NCBI RefSeq assembly: GCF_015191005.1
Contig: NZ_CP040442.1
Coordinates: 62,001-126,000 of the forward strand
Reading direction: 5' to 3'
Length of the DNA stretch: 64,000 nucleotides
Source of the DNA: Kaistella flava (ex Peng et al. 2021)
Lineage (GTDB): Bacteria; Bacteroidota; Bacteroidia; Flavobacteriales; Weeksellaceae
The position numbers and the translations under genes were made by a program. This document shows, one piece after another, positions 51,495 through 60,088 of the stretch; position 1 is the first letter of the stretch, and the number at the start of each line of letters is the position of its first letter. The notes under the pieces are model-generated. The model saw only the letters and a list, made by a program, of their open reading frames with translations, did not search any database and was not told where the DNA came from.

Positions 51495-52070
51495 CTAAGG
51501 AATTAAACCTCTAAAATAGCCATTTCCATATTCGAAACTTTTTTCAGGCCCGTAATCTTTCTGAATTTTTAAATCTATTTTTCCAAAAATACTGTCGCCT
51601 GATTTGTAATTCTCTTTGTTTAAAACTAAATGTTGCAAGTGTACTTTACTATATTCATTGTTATCAAAAGTAGAGGGACTATCAGTATAAAAATAGGGTT
51701 CAGTATTAAATCTACCTTTTAATAATCTTAGATTATAGCCACCTCCACTAAATCCATCACCAGAAATAAACTGAATTATTAAAAATGGTCCTTCAAAGTA
51801 GATATTGCAATGATGATAATTAAAGTCTTGTATTTCTGTTGTGCGCTCATCGAATGAAAAAATGATATTATTTGTATATTTATTCTCTTTATTCATCGTC
51901 GAAAAATGACTAATTTTTTGATTATCAATTTTTCTATAAACTGAATTTTTAGAAATATTGTTATCTATTGTGATAGCATCCCACTTCATAAAATATTGAA
52001 AAAGCAGATAAACAAAACCTAGAATTATAATACCTACAAAAATTTGAAATATTTTATTTAAAATTTTCAT
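51495..52070 (-). CDS. Hypothetical membrane-anchored protein
   Basis: 191 residues, no family recognised. One N-terminal hydrophobic anchor (about 8-27) is followed by a polar, aromatic-rich region with predicted strands ('YTNNIIFSFDERTTEIQDF', 'GPFLIIQFISGDGFSGGGYN', 'GDSIFGKIDLKIQKDYG'). It is probably exported and tethered to the inner membrane, or a signal-anchored periplasmic protein. It ends 'GYFRGLIP'. It is less conserved-looking than its neighbours and lies between dnaQ-like and FAH genes on the same strand. Confidence 0.65.
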   Translation of the reverse strand: MKILNKIFQIFVGIIILGFVYLLFQYFMKWDAITIDNNISKNSVYRKIDNQKISHFSTMNKENKYTNNIIFSFDERTTEIQDFNYHHCNIYFEGPFLIIQFISGDGFSGGGYNLRLLKGRFNTEPYFYTDSPSTFDNNEYSKVHLQHLVLNKENYKSGDSIFGKIDLKIQKDYGPEKSFEYGNGYFRGLIP

Positions 52071-52089
52071 CGATTTGCTTTTCCAGTTT

Positions 52090-52854
52090 TTAAAACTTAC
52101 TTCTCAATTGAATTCCCGTCAAAACTTTCTTTGTATACAAAGGAAAATCAGCATTCTGAATCCATCCATAATAACCTAAATCTTTTTGGAAAACTTCTTT
52201 CACTTTTTGTCCTTTGTATTTTCCGAAAGTGAAGATTTCTTTTTCTTCTTTATCAAAAGCGATGAAACCTGCCAAATCAGCAAATTTATGATGAGAAGAA
52301 ATTTCACTTAAACTCGCGATATCGTTCGGTAATTCGTCGTAATGTCCAACTTGTGCATCTAAAACTTCGAAAGTCGCCAAAACATCTGCTTCTGCTGAAT
52401 GCGCATTGACTAATTCTTTTTTACAATAAAATTGATAAGCCGCTGTTAAATTTCTCGGTTCCATTTTGTGGAAAATCGTTTGTGCATCGACTAATTTAAA
52501 TTTACTTAAATCGAAATCGAATCCTGCTCTCAATAATTCTTCCGCCAAAAGTGGAACGTCAAAACGGTTAGAATTAAATCCGCCCAAATCAGTTCCTGAA
52601 ATCATATCCATTACTTTCGACGCAATTTCTTTAAATGTTGGAGCATCTTTTACTCTCTCATCCGTAATTCCGTGAATCGCTGAAGTTTCGGGCGGAATCG
52701 GCATTCCAGGATTAACCAACCAGGTTTTACTTTCTCGTGAAGAATCAGGATTCACTTTTAGAATAGAAATTTCAACGATTCTGTCTTTGGCAACTTGTAT
52801 TCCTGTGGTTTCTAAATCAAAGATACAAAGAGGTTTATGTAGTTTTAAATTCAT
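52090..52854 (-). CDS. DEDDh 3'-5' exonuclease (DnaQ-like) with DUF3820-like tail
   Basis: 254 residues. DEDD motifs: Exo I 'IFDLETTG' (Asp13, Glu15), Exo II 'GGFNSNRFDVPLL' (about 93-105) and Exo III 'NAHSAEADVLATF' (about 149-161, H...D form, so DEDDh). The C-terminus has a separate small domain, 'FTFGKYKGQKVKEVFQKD' plus 'YYGWIQNADF' (about 213-240), as in DUF3820 proteins. It probably acts in DNA or RNA trimming as a stand-alone proofreading-type exonuclease. It is not fused to a polymerase. Cytoplasmic. Confidence 0.88.
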   Translation of the reverse strand: MNLKLHKPLCIFDLETTGIQVAKDRIVEISILKVNPDSSRESKTWLVNPGMPIPPETSAIHGITDERVKDAPTFKEIASKVMDMISGTDLGGFNSNRFDVPLLAEELLRAGFDFDLSKFKLVDAQTIFHKMEPRNLTAAYQFYCKKELVNAHSAEADVLATFEVLDAQVGHYDELPNDIASLSEISSHHKFADLAGFIAFDKEEKEIFTFGKYKGQKVKEVFQKDLGYYGWIQNADFPLYTKKVLTGIQLRSKF

Positions 52855-52927
52855 TGTTTATTTTTTGTACGGACATGTCATGACTTGTCCAAATGTGTTA
52901 TTTAATAGTAGAAGTTTGAATGTGTTT

Positions 52928-53644
52928 TTACGCTTTCAATTGTTTTTGAAAAATCACCGATATCAAAATATAATACAACATCGCTAATGGAATTCCCACT
53001 GTTTTAAAAATGATTAAAAGGATTATTACCCCAATCAGCAAAGCGACTTTCGGATAATTGTCTTCCAGTTTCATCGATTTGAATTTCAACGAAATCATTT
53101 TAATCGGACTTACTAAAAGCCATGATAAAATAATCGTGATTAGAATTAAATATAAAGGATTTTCAAAAATCATTTTAAAACTTTCATTTTCTAAAAAAGC
53201 GTAGTATAATCCGAAAATTAGAATAGTGTTTGAAGGTGTATTTAATCCTTTAAAGTAATAAGTCTGTTCATCATCTAAATTAAAAATCGCTAATCGTAGA
53301 CAAGAAAATAATGTAACTAAAATTCCGATATATTTAATTTCGAAAGGAAGATCCAGTCCGAATAATTGGTTGCCAAACGGTTCTAATGCTTTGAATAGTA
53401 CAAGTCCAGGTAACAAACCGAAACTCACCATATCAGCCAAAGAATCCAGTTGTACGCCAAGTTCAGAATTTGATTTCATAGCGCGGGCGATAAATCCATC
53501 GAAGAAATCTAAGATCAAAGAAAGGATAATGCAAATCGCAGTGGTTTGATAATCACCATTAATTAAATGGATTACTCCAACACTTCCCGAAAATAAATTG
53601 CCGAGCGTGAAAGCATTCGCCAAATTGTTCTTGATAAAATTCAT
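52928..53644 (-). CDS. pssA: CDP-diacylglycerol-serine O-phosphatidyltransferase
   Basis: 238 residues, several membrane spans. The CDP-alcohol phosphotransferase motif D-x2-D-G-x2-A-R-x8-G-x3-D-x3-D is complete: Asp46, Asp49, Gly50, Ala53, Arg54, Gly63, Asp67, Asp71 ('DFFDGFIARAMKSNSELG', then 'VQLDSLAD'). The start 'NNLANAFTLGNLFSGSVGV' is the PssA type II family form. It makes phosphatidylserine, the precursor of phosphatidylethanolamine, at the inner membrane. psd (decarboxylase) is not in the window. Confidence 0.94.
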   Translation of the reverse strand: MNFIKNNLANAFTLGNLFSGSVGVIHLINGDYQTTAICIILSLILDFFDGFIARAMKSNSELGVQLDSLADMVSFGLLPGLVLFKALEPFGNQLFGLDLPFEIKYIGILVTLFSCLRLAIFNLDDEQTYYFKGLNTPSNTILIFGLYYAFLENESFKMIFENPLYLILITIILSWLLVSPIKMISLKFKSMKLEDNYPKVALLIGVIILLIIFKTVGIPLAMLYYILISVIFQKQLKA

Positions 53645-53816
53645 CTGTAAATTTCTATTTTTTTAAAGTTTAAAATGAAACATCTTTAAATTAAAGAGTA
53701 GGCTATAGGCACTTTTGTCCCGATGTTTCATAATTACAAAAGTAAGGTTTTTATTAAAATTAATTTTCAGAGTTTTTAGAATAGGAAGCGGAATGATTTA
53801 AAATTCTAAAATAGTG

Positions 53817-53824
53817 TAAATTTG
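53817..53824 (+). promoter_or_regulatory. Promoter of the sulfatase-type gene
   Basis: TAAATTTG (TAnnTTTG), 25 bp before the ATG at 53850. Confidence 0.55.
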
Positions 53825-53849
53825 CATCCTAAATTTGAACAAAATATTA

Positions 53850-55775
53850 ATGAAAGAAATTAGATTTCAAGAGATTTTTGCTTTACTATACCGAATATTC
53901 CTCGCCTTTTTTTTCTATCAAATTGCGCGATTTCTCTTTTGGTTTTTTAATAAAGATTTAATTGCGGTTGACAGCGTTTCAGAATATCTGAATTTGGCTT
54001 ATCGTGGAATTGCATTCGATACGACTGCGATTTTATATGTGAATTCACTTTTTATTCTTTTGAGTATTATTCCAATTGTTATTAATACAAAGAAATCTTA
54101 CCAGAAATTTTTGTTTTATCTCTATTTCATTACCAATGGAATTTCCTACGGAATGAATTTCGGTGATTTCGTGTATTTTAAATTCTCCCAAGCCAGATTA
54201 ACTACCGCCGCAATGAACGTTGCACAGCATGAAAGTAATATTGGTAAAGTTTTTTTATTGTCTATTGTGGAACATCCTTTTGTGATTGTTTGGTTTGCAG
54301 TTTTGATGATTCTCTGGATTTTCCTTTATAAAAAAGTAAAAGTCATTTGGAGAAAACCTGTGAAATTAGTTCCTTATTTTATTTTTTCAGTATTGACTTT
54401 ATGTATAACTGCTTTATTGGTTGTTGGCGGAATTCGAGGCGATTTTAAACATTCAACCCGTCCAATTAATTTGGTTGATGCGAACCGACATATTACCAAA
54501 CCGGCACAGGCAAATGTAGTTCTGAATAGTGTTTTTTCTTTTTTCAGAACAATGAATACCAATAATTTCCAGGAAGTTCATTTTGTGGATCAGAAGTTTA
54601 TTGATGAAAATATTCATCCTTATAAATTATATACTCGGGAAGAGGTGGAACCAAAACCGAATGTGGTGATTTTCATTCTTGAAAGTTTTGGGAAGGAATA
54701 TTCCGGTGCTTTTAATAAAGATACGAAGATTAAAGATTTCGTTTCTTACACGCCATTCTTCGATAGTTTAGCGACGAAAAGTTTAATTGCAACCAATGCT
54801 TTTGCCAATGGAAGACAATCGATTCACGGAATGAGTTCGGTGTTGGCGGGAATTCCAAGTTTGAAAGATGCGTTTACAAGTTCGCCCTATTCAAATCAGA
54901 AAATACAGTCAATCGTTTCTGTTGCCAATGATATGGGTTATGATACCTCGTTTTTTCATGGTGCGCCAAACGGATCGATGGGCTTTTTAGGTTTCGGAAA
55001 TATCTTAGGTTTTAAACATTACTACGGAAAAACGGAATATAATAATGATGCTGATTTTGATGGAATTTGGGGAATTTGGGATGAGCCATTTTTTCAATAT
55101 TTTGCGAAAACTTTGAATACCAAGAAATCTCCTTTTATGGCGACTTTGTTTTCTGTTTCATCGCATCATCCATTTAAAGTTCCTGAAAAATATCAAGGTA
55201 AATTTAAAAAAGGACCACTGGAAATTCATGAACCGATTGGTTATACCGATTATGCTTTAAAACAATTCTTCAAAACCGCGGAGAAAATGCCTTGGTTTGA
55301 GAATACGATATTTGTGCTCGTCGCCGATCATACCAATCAGGTTGGTTATCCCGAATATGAAAAATCGATGAACAGGTTTGCAATTCCTATTCTATTTTAT
55401 TCTGCAAATCCAAAATATCATCTACAAGGAGAAATCACCGAGCCTGCTCAACAGATTGATATTTACCCAACTTTAGCAGATTTAATGGGTTATAATAAAA
55501 AAATAAGAAGTTGGGGAAGAAGTTTGGTTTCCGATAAAAAGGACGATTATATCATCGTGAATTCTGATTCCATCAACGATCAATTTATAATTGGGAATTA
55601 TATTTATCTCTTTAATGGAAAAGAAGTTACCGGGATTTATAATATCTCCGATAAAGGTTTGGAGCAAAACCTCATTAACAAAGTGAAAAATTCGGAAATT
55701 GAAAAAGGAATTCTTTTAAGCAAAGCTTGGTATCAAGATTATATGAATCGGGTGATCAATCGTAAATTAGATTAA
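53850..55775 (+). CDS. LTA synthase family sulfatase-type membrane protein
   Basis: 641 residues from ATG 53850; a TTG at 53835 lies only 10 bp from the -7 box and is rejected. Five N-terminal membrane spans (about 1-195) precede an extracytoplasmic sulfatase-fold domain (about 255-640). It contains metal-binding 'NVVIFILESFGKEYSGAF', nucleophile region 'FANGRQSIHGMSSVLAGIPS' (Ser in the Thr/Ser position), 'VSSHHPFKVP' and 'FVLVADHTNQ'. LtaS-like enzymes move phosphoglycerol or phosphoethanolamine groups onto lipids and glycans. Gram-negative members act on envelope glycolipids; the substrate here is unknown. Confidence 0.87.
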   Translation: MKEIRFQEIFALLYRIFLAFFFYQIARFLFWFFNKDLIAVDSVSEYLNLAYRGIAFDTTAILYVNSLFILLSIIPIVINTKKSYQKFLFYLYFITNGISYGMNFGDFVYFKFSQARLTTAAMNVAQHESNIGKVFLLSIVEHPFVIVWFAVLMILWIFLYKKVKVIWRKPVKLVPYFIFSVLTLCITALLVVGGIRGDFKHSTRPINLVDANRHITKPAQANVVLNSVFSFFRTMNTNNFQEVHFVDQKFIDENIHPYKLYTREEVEPKPNVVIFILESFGKEYSGAFNKDTKIKDFVSYTPFFDSLATKSLIATNAFANGRQSIHGMSSVLAGIPSLKDAFTSSPYSNQKIQSIVSVANDMGYDTSFFHGAPNGSMGFLGFGNILGFKHYYGKTEYNNDADFDGIWGIWDEPFFQYFAKTLNTKKSPFMATLFSVSSHHPFKVPEKYQGKFKKGPLEIHEPIGYTDYALKQFFKTAEKMPWFENTIFVLVADHTNQVGYPEYEKSMNRFAIPILFYSANPKYHLQGEITEPAQQIDIYPTLADLMGYNKKIRSWGRSLVSDKKDDYIIVNSDSINDQFIIGNYIYLFNGKEVTGIYNISDKGLEQNLINKVKNSEIEKGILLSKAWYQDYMNRVINRKLD

Positions 55776-55915
55776 ATTCAGAATTTTATTAAACCGTTGT
55801 TTAGTTTTTGAGATTTTGGCAGTGCTTTTGCCTATTATGATATGAATAGTTAAAAGTTTGGTGTTTAACTTTTTTTAATTACTTTTATCAAACTAAAAAA
55901 TTAAACAATTTTACA

Positions 55916-56335
55916 ATGAAGAAAATAATTTTCAGTTTTGTTGCTTTATTATTCGCAACACTATCTTATGCCCAAATTGAAGGGAAATGGAAGACCATCG
56001 ATGATGAAACCGGACAGGCTAAATCTATTGTAGAAATTACCAAAAAGCCAGATGGTAAATATTACGGTAAAGTAATCCAACTTTTGATTAAACCTGAACA
56101 TGCAAATTGCATCGATTGTAAAGATGACCGTAAAGACAAACCTATTTTAGGGATGGAGGTTATTAGAGGAATGAAAAAAGATGGTAATGAATTTACAGGT
56201 GGAACTATTACCGACCCAAAAACAGGGAAAACTTACAAATGTAATATCACCCGTGATGGTGACAAACTGAATGTAAGAGGTTATGTAGGATTCTCATTAA
56301 TCGGAAGAACACAAACCTGGCACGCAGTTAAATAG
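55916..56335 (+). CDS. DUF2147 exported protein
   Basis: 139 residues. A signal peptide (about 1-19, 'LFATLSYAQ') precedes one DUF2147 beta-barrel domain: 'IEGKWKTIDDETGQAKSIVE' (about 21-40), 'DGKYYGKVIQLL', 'CIDCKDDRKDKPILGMEVIR' and 'RGYVGFSLIGRTQTWHAV'. The domain is lipocalin-like and probably binds a small hydrophobic ligand in the periplasm; the function is unproven. The CIDC pair could form a disulfide. It is monocistronic with a terminator. Confidence 0.88.
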   Translation: MKKIIFSFVALLFATLSYAQIEGKWKTIDDETGQAKSIVEITKKPDGKYYGKVIQLLIKPEHANCIDCKDDRKDKPILGMEVIRGMKKDGNEFTGGTITDPKTGKTYKCNITRDGDKLNVRGYVGFSLIGRTQTWHAVK

Positions 56336-56356
56336 TTTTCTAAACATAAACTTGAC

Positions 56357-56386
56357 AAAAAGCATCTTTTCGAAGATGCTTTTTTA
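56357..56386 (+). terminator. Terminator of the DUF2147 gene
   Basis: AAAAAGCATCTT / AAGATGCTTTTT stem, loop TTCG, then T. Confidence 0.9.
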
Positions 56387-56421
56387 ATGCGATCATGTAC
56401 TGTACTTAGCGAAAAAATCTT

Positions 56422-56429
56422 TACTTTTG
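56422..56429 (+). promoter_or_regulatory. Promoter of pdhB
   Basis: TACTTTTG (TAnnTTTG), 22 bp before the ATG at 56452. Confidence 0.55.
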
Positions 56430-56451
56430 TACTTTAATTTTTTAATAAATC

Positions 56452-57435
56452 ATGAAGGAATATACTTTTAGAGAAGTGATTGCACAGGCAATGAGTGAAG
56501 AGATGCGAAAAGATGAGTCCATTTTTTTAATGGGTGAAGAAGTCGCAGAATACAACGGTGCTTACAAAGCTTCTAAAGGAATGCTCGATGAATTCGGAGC
56601 TAAGAGAGTAATTGATACTCCAATTGCAGAACTCGGATTTACTGGGATTGCCATCGGTGCAGCCATGAATGGAAATAGACCCATTGTAGAATATATGACT
56701 TTCAACTTCTCGTTGGTAGGAATTGATCAGATTATTAATAATGCTGCGAAAATCCGTCAAATGAGTGGAGGACAGTGGAATTGCCCAATCGTTTTCCGTG
56801 GTCCAACAGGATCTGCAGGTCAATTGGGAGCAACACACTCTCAGGCTTTGGAATCTTGGTTTGCCAATACTCCAGGTTTAAAAGTAGTGGTACCTTCAAA
56901 TCCTTATGATGCAAAAGGTTTATTAAAAACTGCAATTCAGGACAATGATCCGGTAATTTTCATGGAGTCTGAACAAATGTATGGCGACAAAATGGAAATT
57001 CCAGAAGAAGAATATTATATCCCAATCGGGAAAGCTGATATCAAAAGAGCAGGTACAGATGTCACTTTAGTTTCTTTCGGTAAAATCATGAAGATGGCGA
57101 TGCAAGCTGCTGAAGATTTAGAAAAAGAAGGAATCTCTGTGGAGGTAATCGATTTAAGAACGGTTCGTCCTTTAGATTACGATACAATTTTAGAATCAGT
57201 GAAGAAAACGAACAGATTGGTTATTTTAGAAGAAGCTTGGCCGTTAGGTTCAATCGCAACTGAAATTACTTATATGGTTCAACAAAAAGCATTTGATTAT
57301 CTTGATGCTCCTATTAAGAGAATCACAACACCAGATGCTCCGGCACCTTATTCAGCGCCATTATTTGCTGAGTGGTTCCCGAAACTGGAGAAAGTAAAAG
57401 AAGAAATAAAGAACGCTTTATACATTAAAGCTTAA
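56452..57435 (+). CDS. pdhB: Pyruvate dehydrogenase E1 component, beta subunit
   Basis: 327 residues. Transketolase-like pyrimidine-binding domain with 'FLMGEEVAEYNGAYKASKGM' (about 25-44, ThDP contacts), 'PIAELGFTGIAIGAAMNG' (about 57-74, catalytic Glu60), 'GATHSQ' and the C-terminal transketolase domain 'GTDVTLVSFGKIMKMAMQAA' and 'ITTPDAPAPYS'. With an alpha subunit it decarboxylates pyruvate and transfers the acetyl group to lipoyl-E2. pdhA and the E2/E3 genes are not adjacent, which is frequent in Bacteroidota. It is monocistronic, with its own promoter and terminator. Confidence 0.95.
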   Translation: MKEYTFREVIAQAMSEEMRKDESIFLMGEEVAEYNGAYKASKGMLDEFGAKRVIDTPIAELGFTGIAIGAAMNGNRPIVEYMTFNFSLVGIDQIINNAAKIRQMSGGQWNCPIVFRGPTGSAGQLGATHSQALESWFANTPGLKVVVPSNPYDAKGLLKTAIQDNDPVIFMESEQMYGDKMEIPEEEYYIPIGKADIKRAGTDVTLVSFGKIMKMAMQAAEDLEKEGISVEVIDLRTVRPLDYDTILESVKKTNRLVILEEAWPLGSIATEITYMVQQKAFDYLDAPIKRITTPDAPAPYSAPLFAEWFPKLEKVKEEIKNALYIKA

Positions 57436-57439
57436 TAGA

Positions 57440-57466
57440 TAAAAACTCTCGAAAGAGAGTTTTTTC
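57440..57466 (+). terminator. Terminator of pdhB
   Basis: AAAAACTCTC / GAGAGTTTTT stem with GAAA loop, T6. Confidence 0.9.
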
Positions 57467-57542
57467 ATTTTTGTATTAATTTTCAGAAAAAACCTTTTCA
57501 TAATTAGTTTTTAATCTAAATTTACACCATAAATTTTATTCA

Positions 57543-59537
57543 ATGTCAGAAACAGTAGAAGGAGGTCAACATATTAATACCCGAAAACTCACCACAATTG
57601 GAGTATTGGTTTCTTTGGGAATCGTCTTCGGCGATATCGGAACGTCTCCTCTTTATGTGATGAAAGCCATTGTGAACGCAAGAACCAATGGTGGAAATAT
57701 GCCTTTTGATGAATATATAGAAGGAGCACTTTCCTGTATTATCTGGACACTAACATTGCAAACCACCGTAAAATATGTCATGATTGCACTGCGTGCAGAT
57801 AATAAAGGAGAAGGTGGAATTTTGGCGCTTTTTTCTCTCATTAAAAACATTAAAAAAGGTTGGCTTTACCTCATTGCGATGATAGGCGCTTCCGCATTAG
57901 TGGCAGACGGAGTTATCACGCCTTCCTTAACTGTAATTTCTGCAATTGAAGGTCTAAAGATTTACAATCCACATACGCCGGTTGTATTAATTACTTGCGT
58001 CATTCTAATCATCATTTTTACTGTTCAACAGTTTGGAACGAACTCGATTGGTAAATTATTTGGTCCTGTAATGGTTATTTGGTTCCTCATTTTAGGAGGT
58101 TTAGGATTATCACATTTAGTTGATGACATTAGTATTTTAAAATCATTCAATCCTTATTATGCCTATAAATTAATTGTGCATTCGCCAAGTGCGATCGTGA
58201 TTTTAGGCGCCGTTTTTTTATGTACTACAGGAGCGGAAGCTTTGTATTCGGATCTAGGTCATTGCGGTGCGAAAAACATCCGAGTGAGTTGGATTTTCGT
58301 GAAAGTAATGTTGATTTTGAATTACCTTGGCCAGGGCGCGTGGGTTTTGAAAAATTATGATGCCGTTCATAATAATGGCATTAATCCTTTTTTTGGTGTA
58401 ATGCCAGATTGGATGCTAATTCCGGGAATTGTCGTAGCTACAGCCGCAGCAATTATTGCCAGCCAGGCTTTAATAACAGGATCTTTTACCATATTTTCAG
58501 AAGCTATTTCGCTTAATTTTTGGCCCAATCAAGAAATCGATTATCCTTCCGGTGTTAAAGGTCAAATGTATATTCCCAAAATTAATTGGGGACTTCTGGT
58601 ATTATGTTTAATAGTGGTTTTACATTTTAAAGAATCCGGTAGAATGGAAGCCGCATACGGTTTATCCATAACGATAACAATGTTAATGACCACAATTTTA
58701 CTTGCTTTTTGGTTATTTAAAAAGCGGGTCAACAAATTTGTTATTTTAGGCTTCGGATTAATTTATTTATCCATAGAACTTGGTTTTTTCAGTGCAAATG
58801 TTATTAAATTTTTTGAAGGAGGATGGATTACCGTTGTCTTAGCCGGATTTATTGGTGTATGCATGTACGCTTGGTATAACGGAAGATTGATCAAAGCAAA
58901 GTTTATTACGTTTGTGAAATTAGATAAATATGTACCGGTAATCAAAGAAATGAAACTGGATGAATCTATCCCGAAATATGCAACCAATCTGGCTTTCTTA
59001 AGCCGTGCAAAAAGAAAGGATGAAGTAGAAGCCAAGATTATCTATTCTATTTTGCGGAAGCAGCCGAAAAGAGCAGATCATTATTTTATTCTCAATATTT
59101 TTAATCAGGAAGATCCGTATACCTTTAAATACACCATCGATGAAATTATGCCTGGTACTATTTACCGAATTAATTTCATGCTCGGATTTAAAGTAGACCG
59201 TCGAATTAATGATTATTTTGACCAAGTTTTAGAAGACATGATGGAAGAGGGAATTATTCCGTCTCGAAGCAGTCATCCTTCACTTCGCCATTTTAATGTG
59301 CCACCAGATTTAAAATATGTGATTATTGACAATACGTACATCAATGATACTTTGTTGACAGTTAAAGAAAAAATCACGCTCAATATTTATAATTTCGTGA
59401 AATATATGGGTAGTGACGACTTCAAAGCTTGGGGAGTTTCTGCCCACAATGTGGTCGTAGAATCTGCACCTTTACTGGATCAGAAGAGTATAAACAAAAA
59501 AATTCAGCAAGTAAGTTTTCACCGATTCGATTCCTAA
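57543..59537 (+). CDS. kup: KUP-family potassium uptake protein
   Basis: 664 residues, about 12 membrane spans (about 15-450) plus a cytoplasmic C-terminal domain. The KUP signature near the N-terminus is 'SLGIVFGDIGTSPLYVMKAI' (about 24-43), with 'KYVMIALRADNKGEGGILAL' (about 79-98), 'ADGVITPSLTVISAIEGL', 'GTNSIGKLFGPVM' and 'TTGAEALYSDLGHCG'. It imports K+ with protons at the inner membrane, mainly important when Trk-type systems are limiting or at low pH. A TAAATTTA box (57517-57524) may be its -7 element. Confidence 0.96.
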   Translation: MSETVEGGQHINTRKLTTIGVLVSLGIVFGDIGTSPLYVMKAIVNARTNGGNMPFDEYIEGALSCIIWTLTLQTTVKYVMIALRADNKGEGGILALFSLIKNIKKGWLYLIAMIGASALVADGVITPSLTVISAIEGLKIYNPHTPVVLITCVILIIIFTVQQFGTNSIGKLFGPVMVIWFLILGGLGLSHLVDDISILKSFNPYYAYKLIVHSPSAIVILGAVFLCTTGAEALYSDLGHCGAKNIRVSWIFVKVMLILNYLGQGAWVLKNYDAVHNNGINPFFGVMPDWMLIPGIVVATAAAIIASQALITGSFTIFSEAISLNFWPNQEIDYPSGVKGQMYIPKINWGLLVLCLIVVLHFKESGRMEAAYGLSITITMLMTTILLAFWLFKKRVNKFVILGFGLIYLSIELGFFSANVIKFFEGGWITVVLAGFIGVCMYAWYNGRLIKAKFITFVKLDKYVPVIKEMKLDESIPKYATNLAFLSRAKRKDEVEAKIIYSILRKQPKRADHYFILNIFNQEDPYTFKYTIDEIMPGTIYRINFMLGFKVDRRINDYFDQVLEDMMEEGIIPSRSSHPSLRHFNVPPDLKYVIIDNTYINDTLLTVKEKITLNIYNFVKYMGSDDFKAWGVSAHNVVVESAPLLDQKSINKKIQQVSFHRFDS

Positions 59538-59590
59538 AATAATAGAAAACGTAAGGATCTTCTAGAAAGGACCGTTAATAAAAAATTCGG

Positions 59591-59598
59591 TAAATTTG
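59591..59598 (+). promoter_or_regulatory. Promoter of the Fur-like gene
   Basis: TAAATTTG (TAnnTTTG), 16 bp before the ATG at 59615. Confidence 0.6.
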
Positions 59599-59614
59599 CA
59601 CATAATAATTTTTA

Positions 59615-60088
59615 ATGGACGCTAAACAAAAGGAACTCAATCTTTCAACAATTAAGGAGGTTTTAAAACAATATCTTCAGCGCAAAGGTTTTAGAAATAC
59701 ACCAGAACGCTATACTATTTTGGAGGAAATTTATAATATGGAACATCACTTCAATGTTGATGATTTGTATCTATTGATGATGCAGAAGAAATACCATGTT
59801 TCCAAAGCGACCATTTATAATACCATCGAAATATTTTTAGATGCCGGTTTAATTAGAAAGCATCAGTTTGGTGAAAAAACGATGACTTCTTCATCTTACG
59901 AGAAATCATACTTCGATAAACAACATGACCATTTGGTGATTTATAAAAAGGATTCCGATAAAGAAATTCAGGAAATCATCGAGTTTTGTGACCCAAGAAT
60001 TCAAGGGATTAAAGAGTCAATTGAAGCAGCATTTGGCGTAAATATTGATTCACATTCACTTTATTTTTACGGAACCAAAAAGGATTAA
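59615..60088 (+). CDS. Fur-family transcriptional regulator lacking the structural-zinc cysteines
   Basis: 157 residues. Winged-helix DNA-binding half with 'RKGFRNTPERYTILEEIYNM' (about 24-43) and 'HVSKATIYNTIEIFLDAGLI' (about 65-84). The dimerisation half keeps 'HDHLVIYKK' (the regulatory-site HxH region), but the usual CxxC pair is replaced by 'KKDSDKEIQEIIEFC', leaving one Cys. The Fur family senses Fe, Zn, Mn or peroxide; which is sensed here is unknown, and loss of the structural zinc is notable. Its stop codon TAA overlaps the next gene's ATG by one base (TAATG), so the two are translationally coupled. Confidence 0.88.
   Translation: MDAKQKELNLSTIKEVLKQYLQRKGFRNTPERYTILEEIYNMEHHFNVDDLYLLMMQKKYHVSKATIYNTIEIFLDAGLIRKHQFGEKTMTSSSYEKSYFDKQHDHLVIYKKDSDKEIQEIIEFCDPRIQGIKESIEAAFGVNIDSHSLYFYGTKKD

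Noticed and set aside
53835..53849. TTG start at 53835 for the sulfatase-type gene
   Set aside because: It is only 10 bp from the -7 box and a standard ATG follows at 53850 with the conserved N-terminus.
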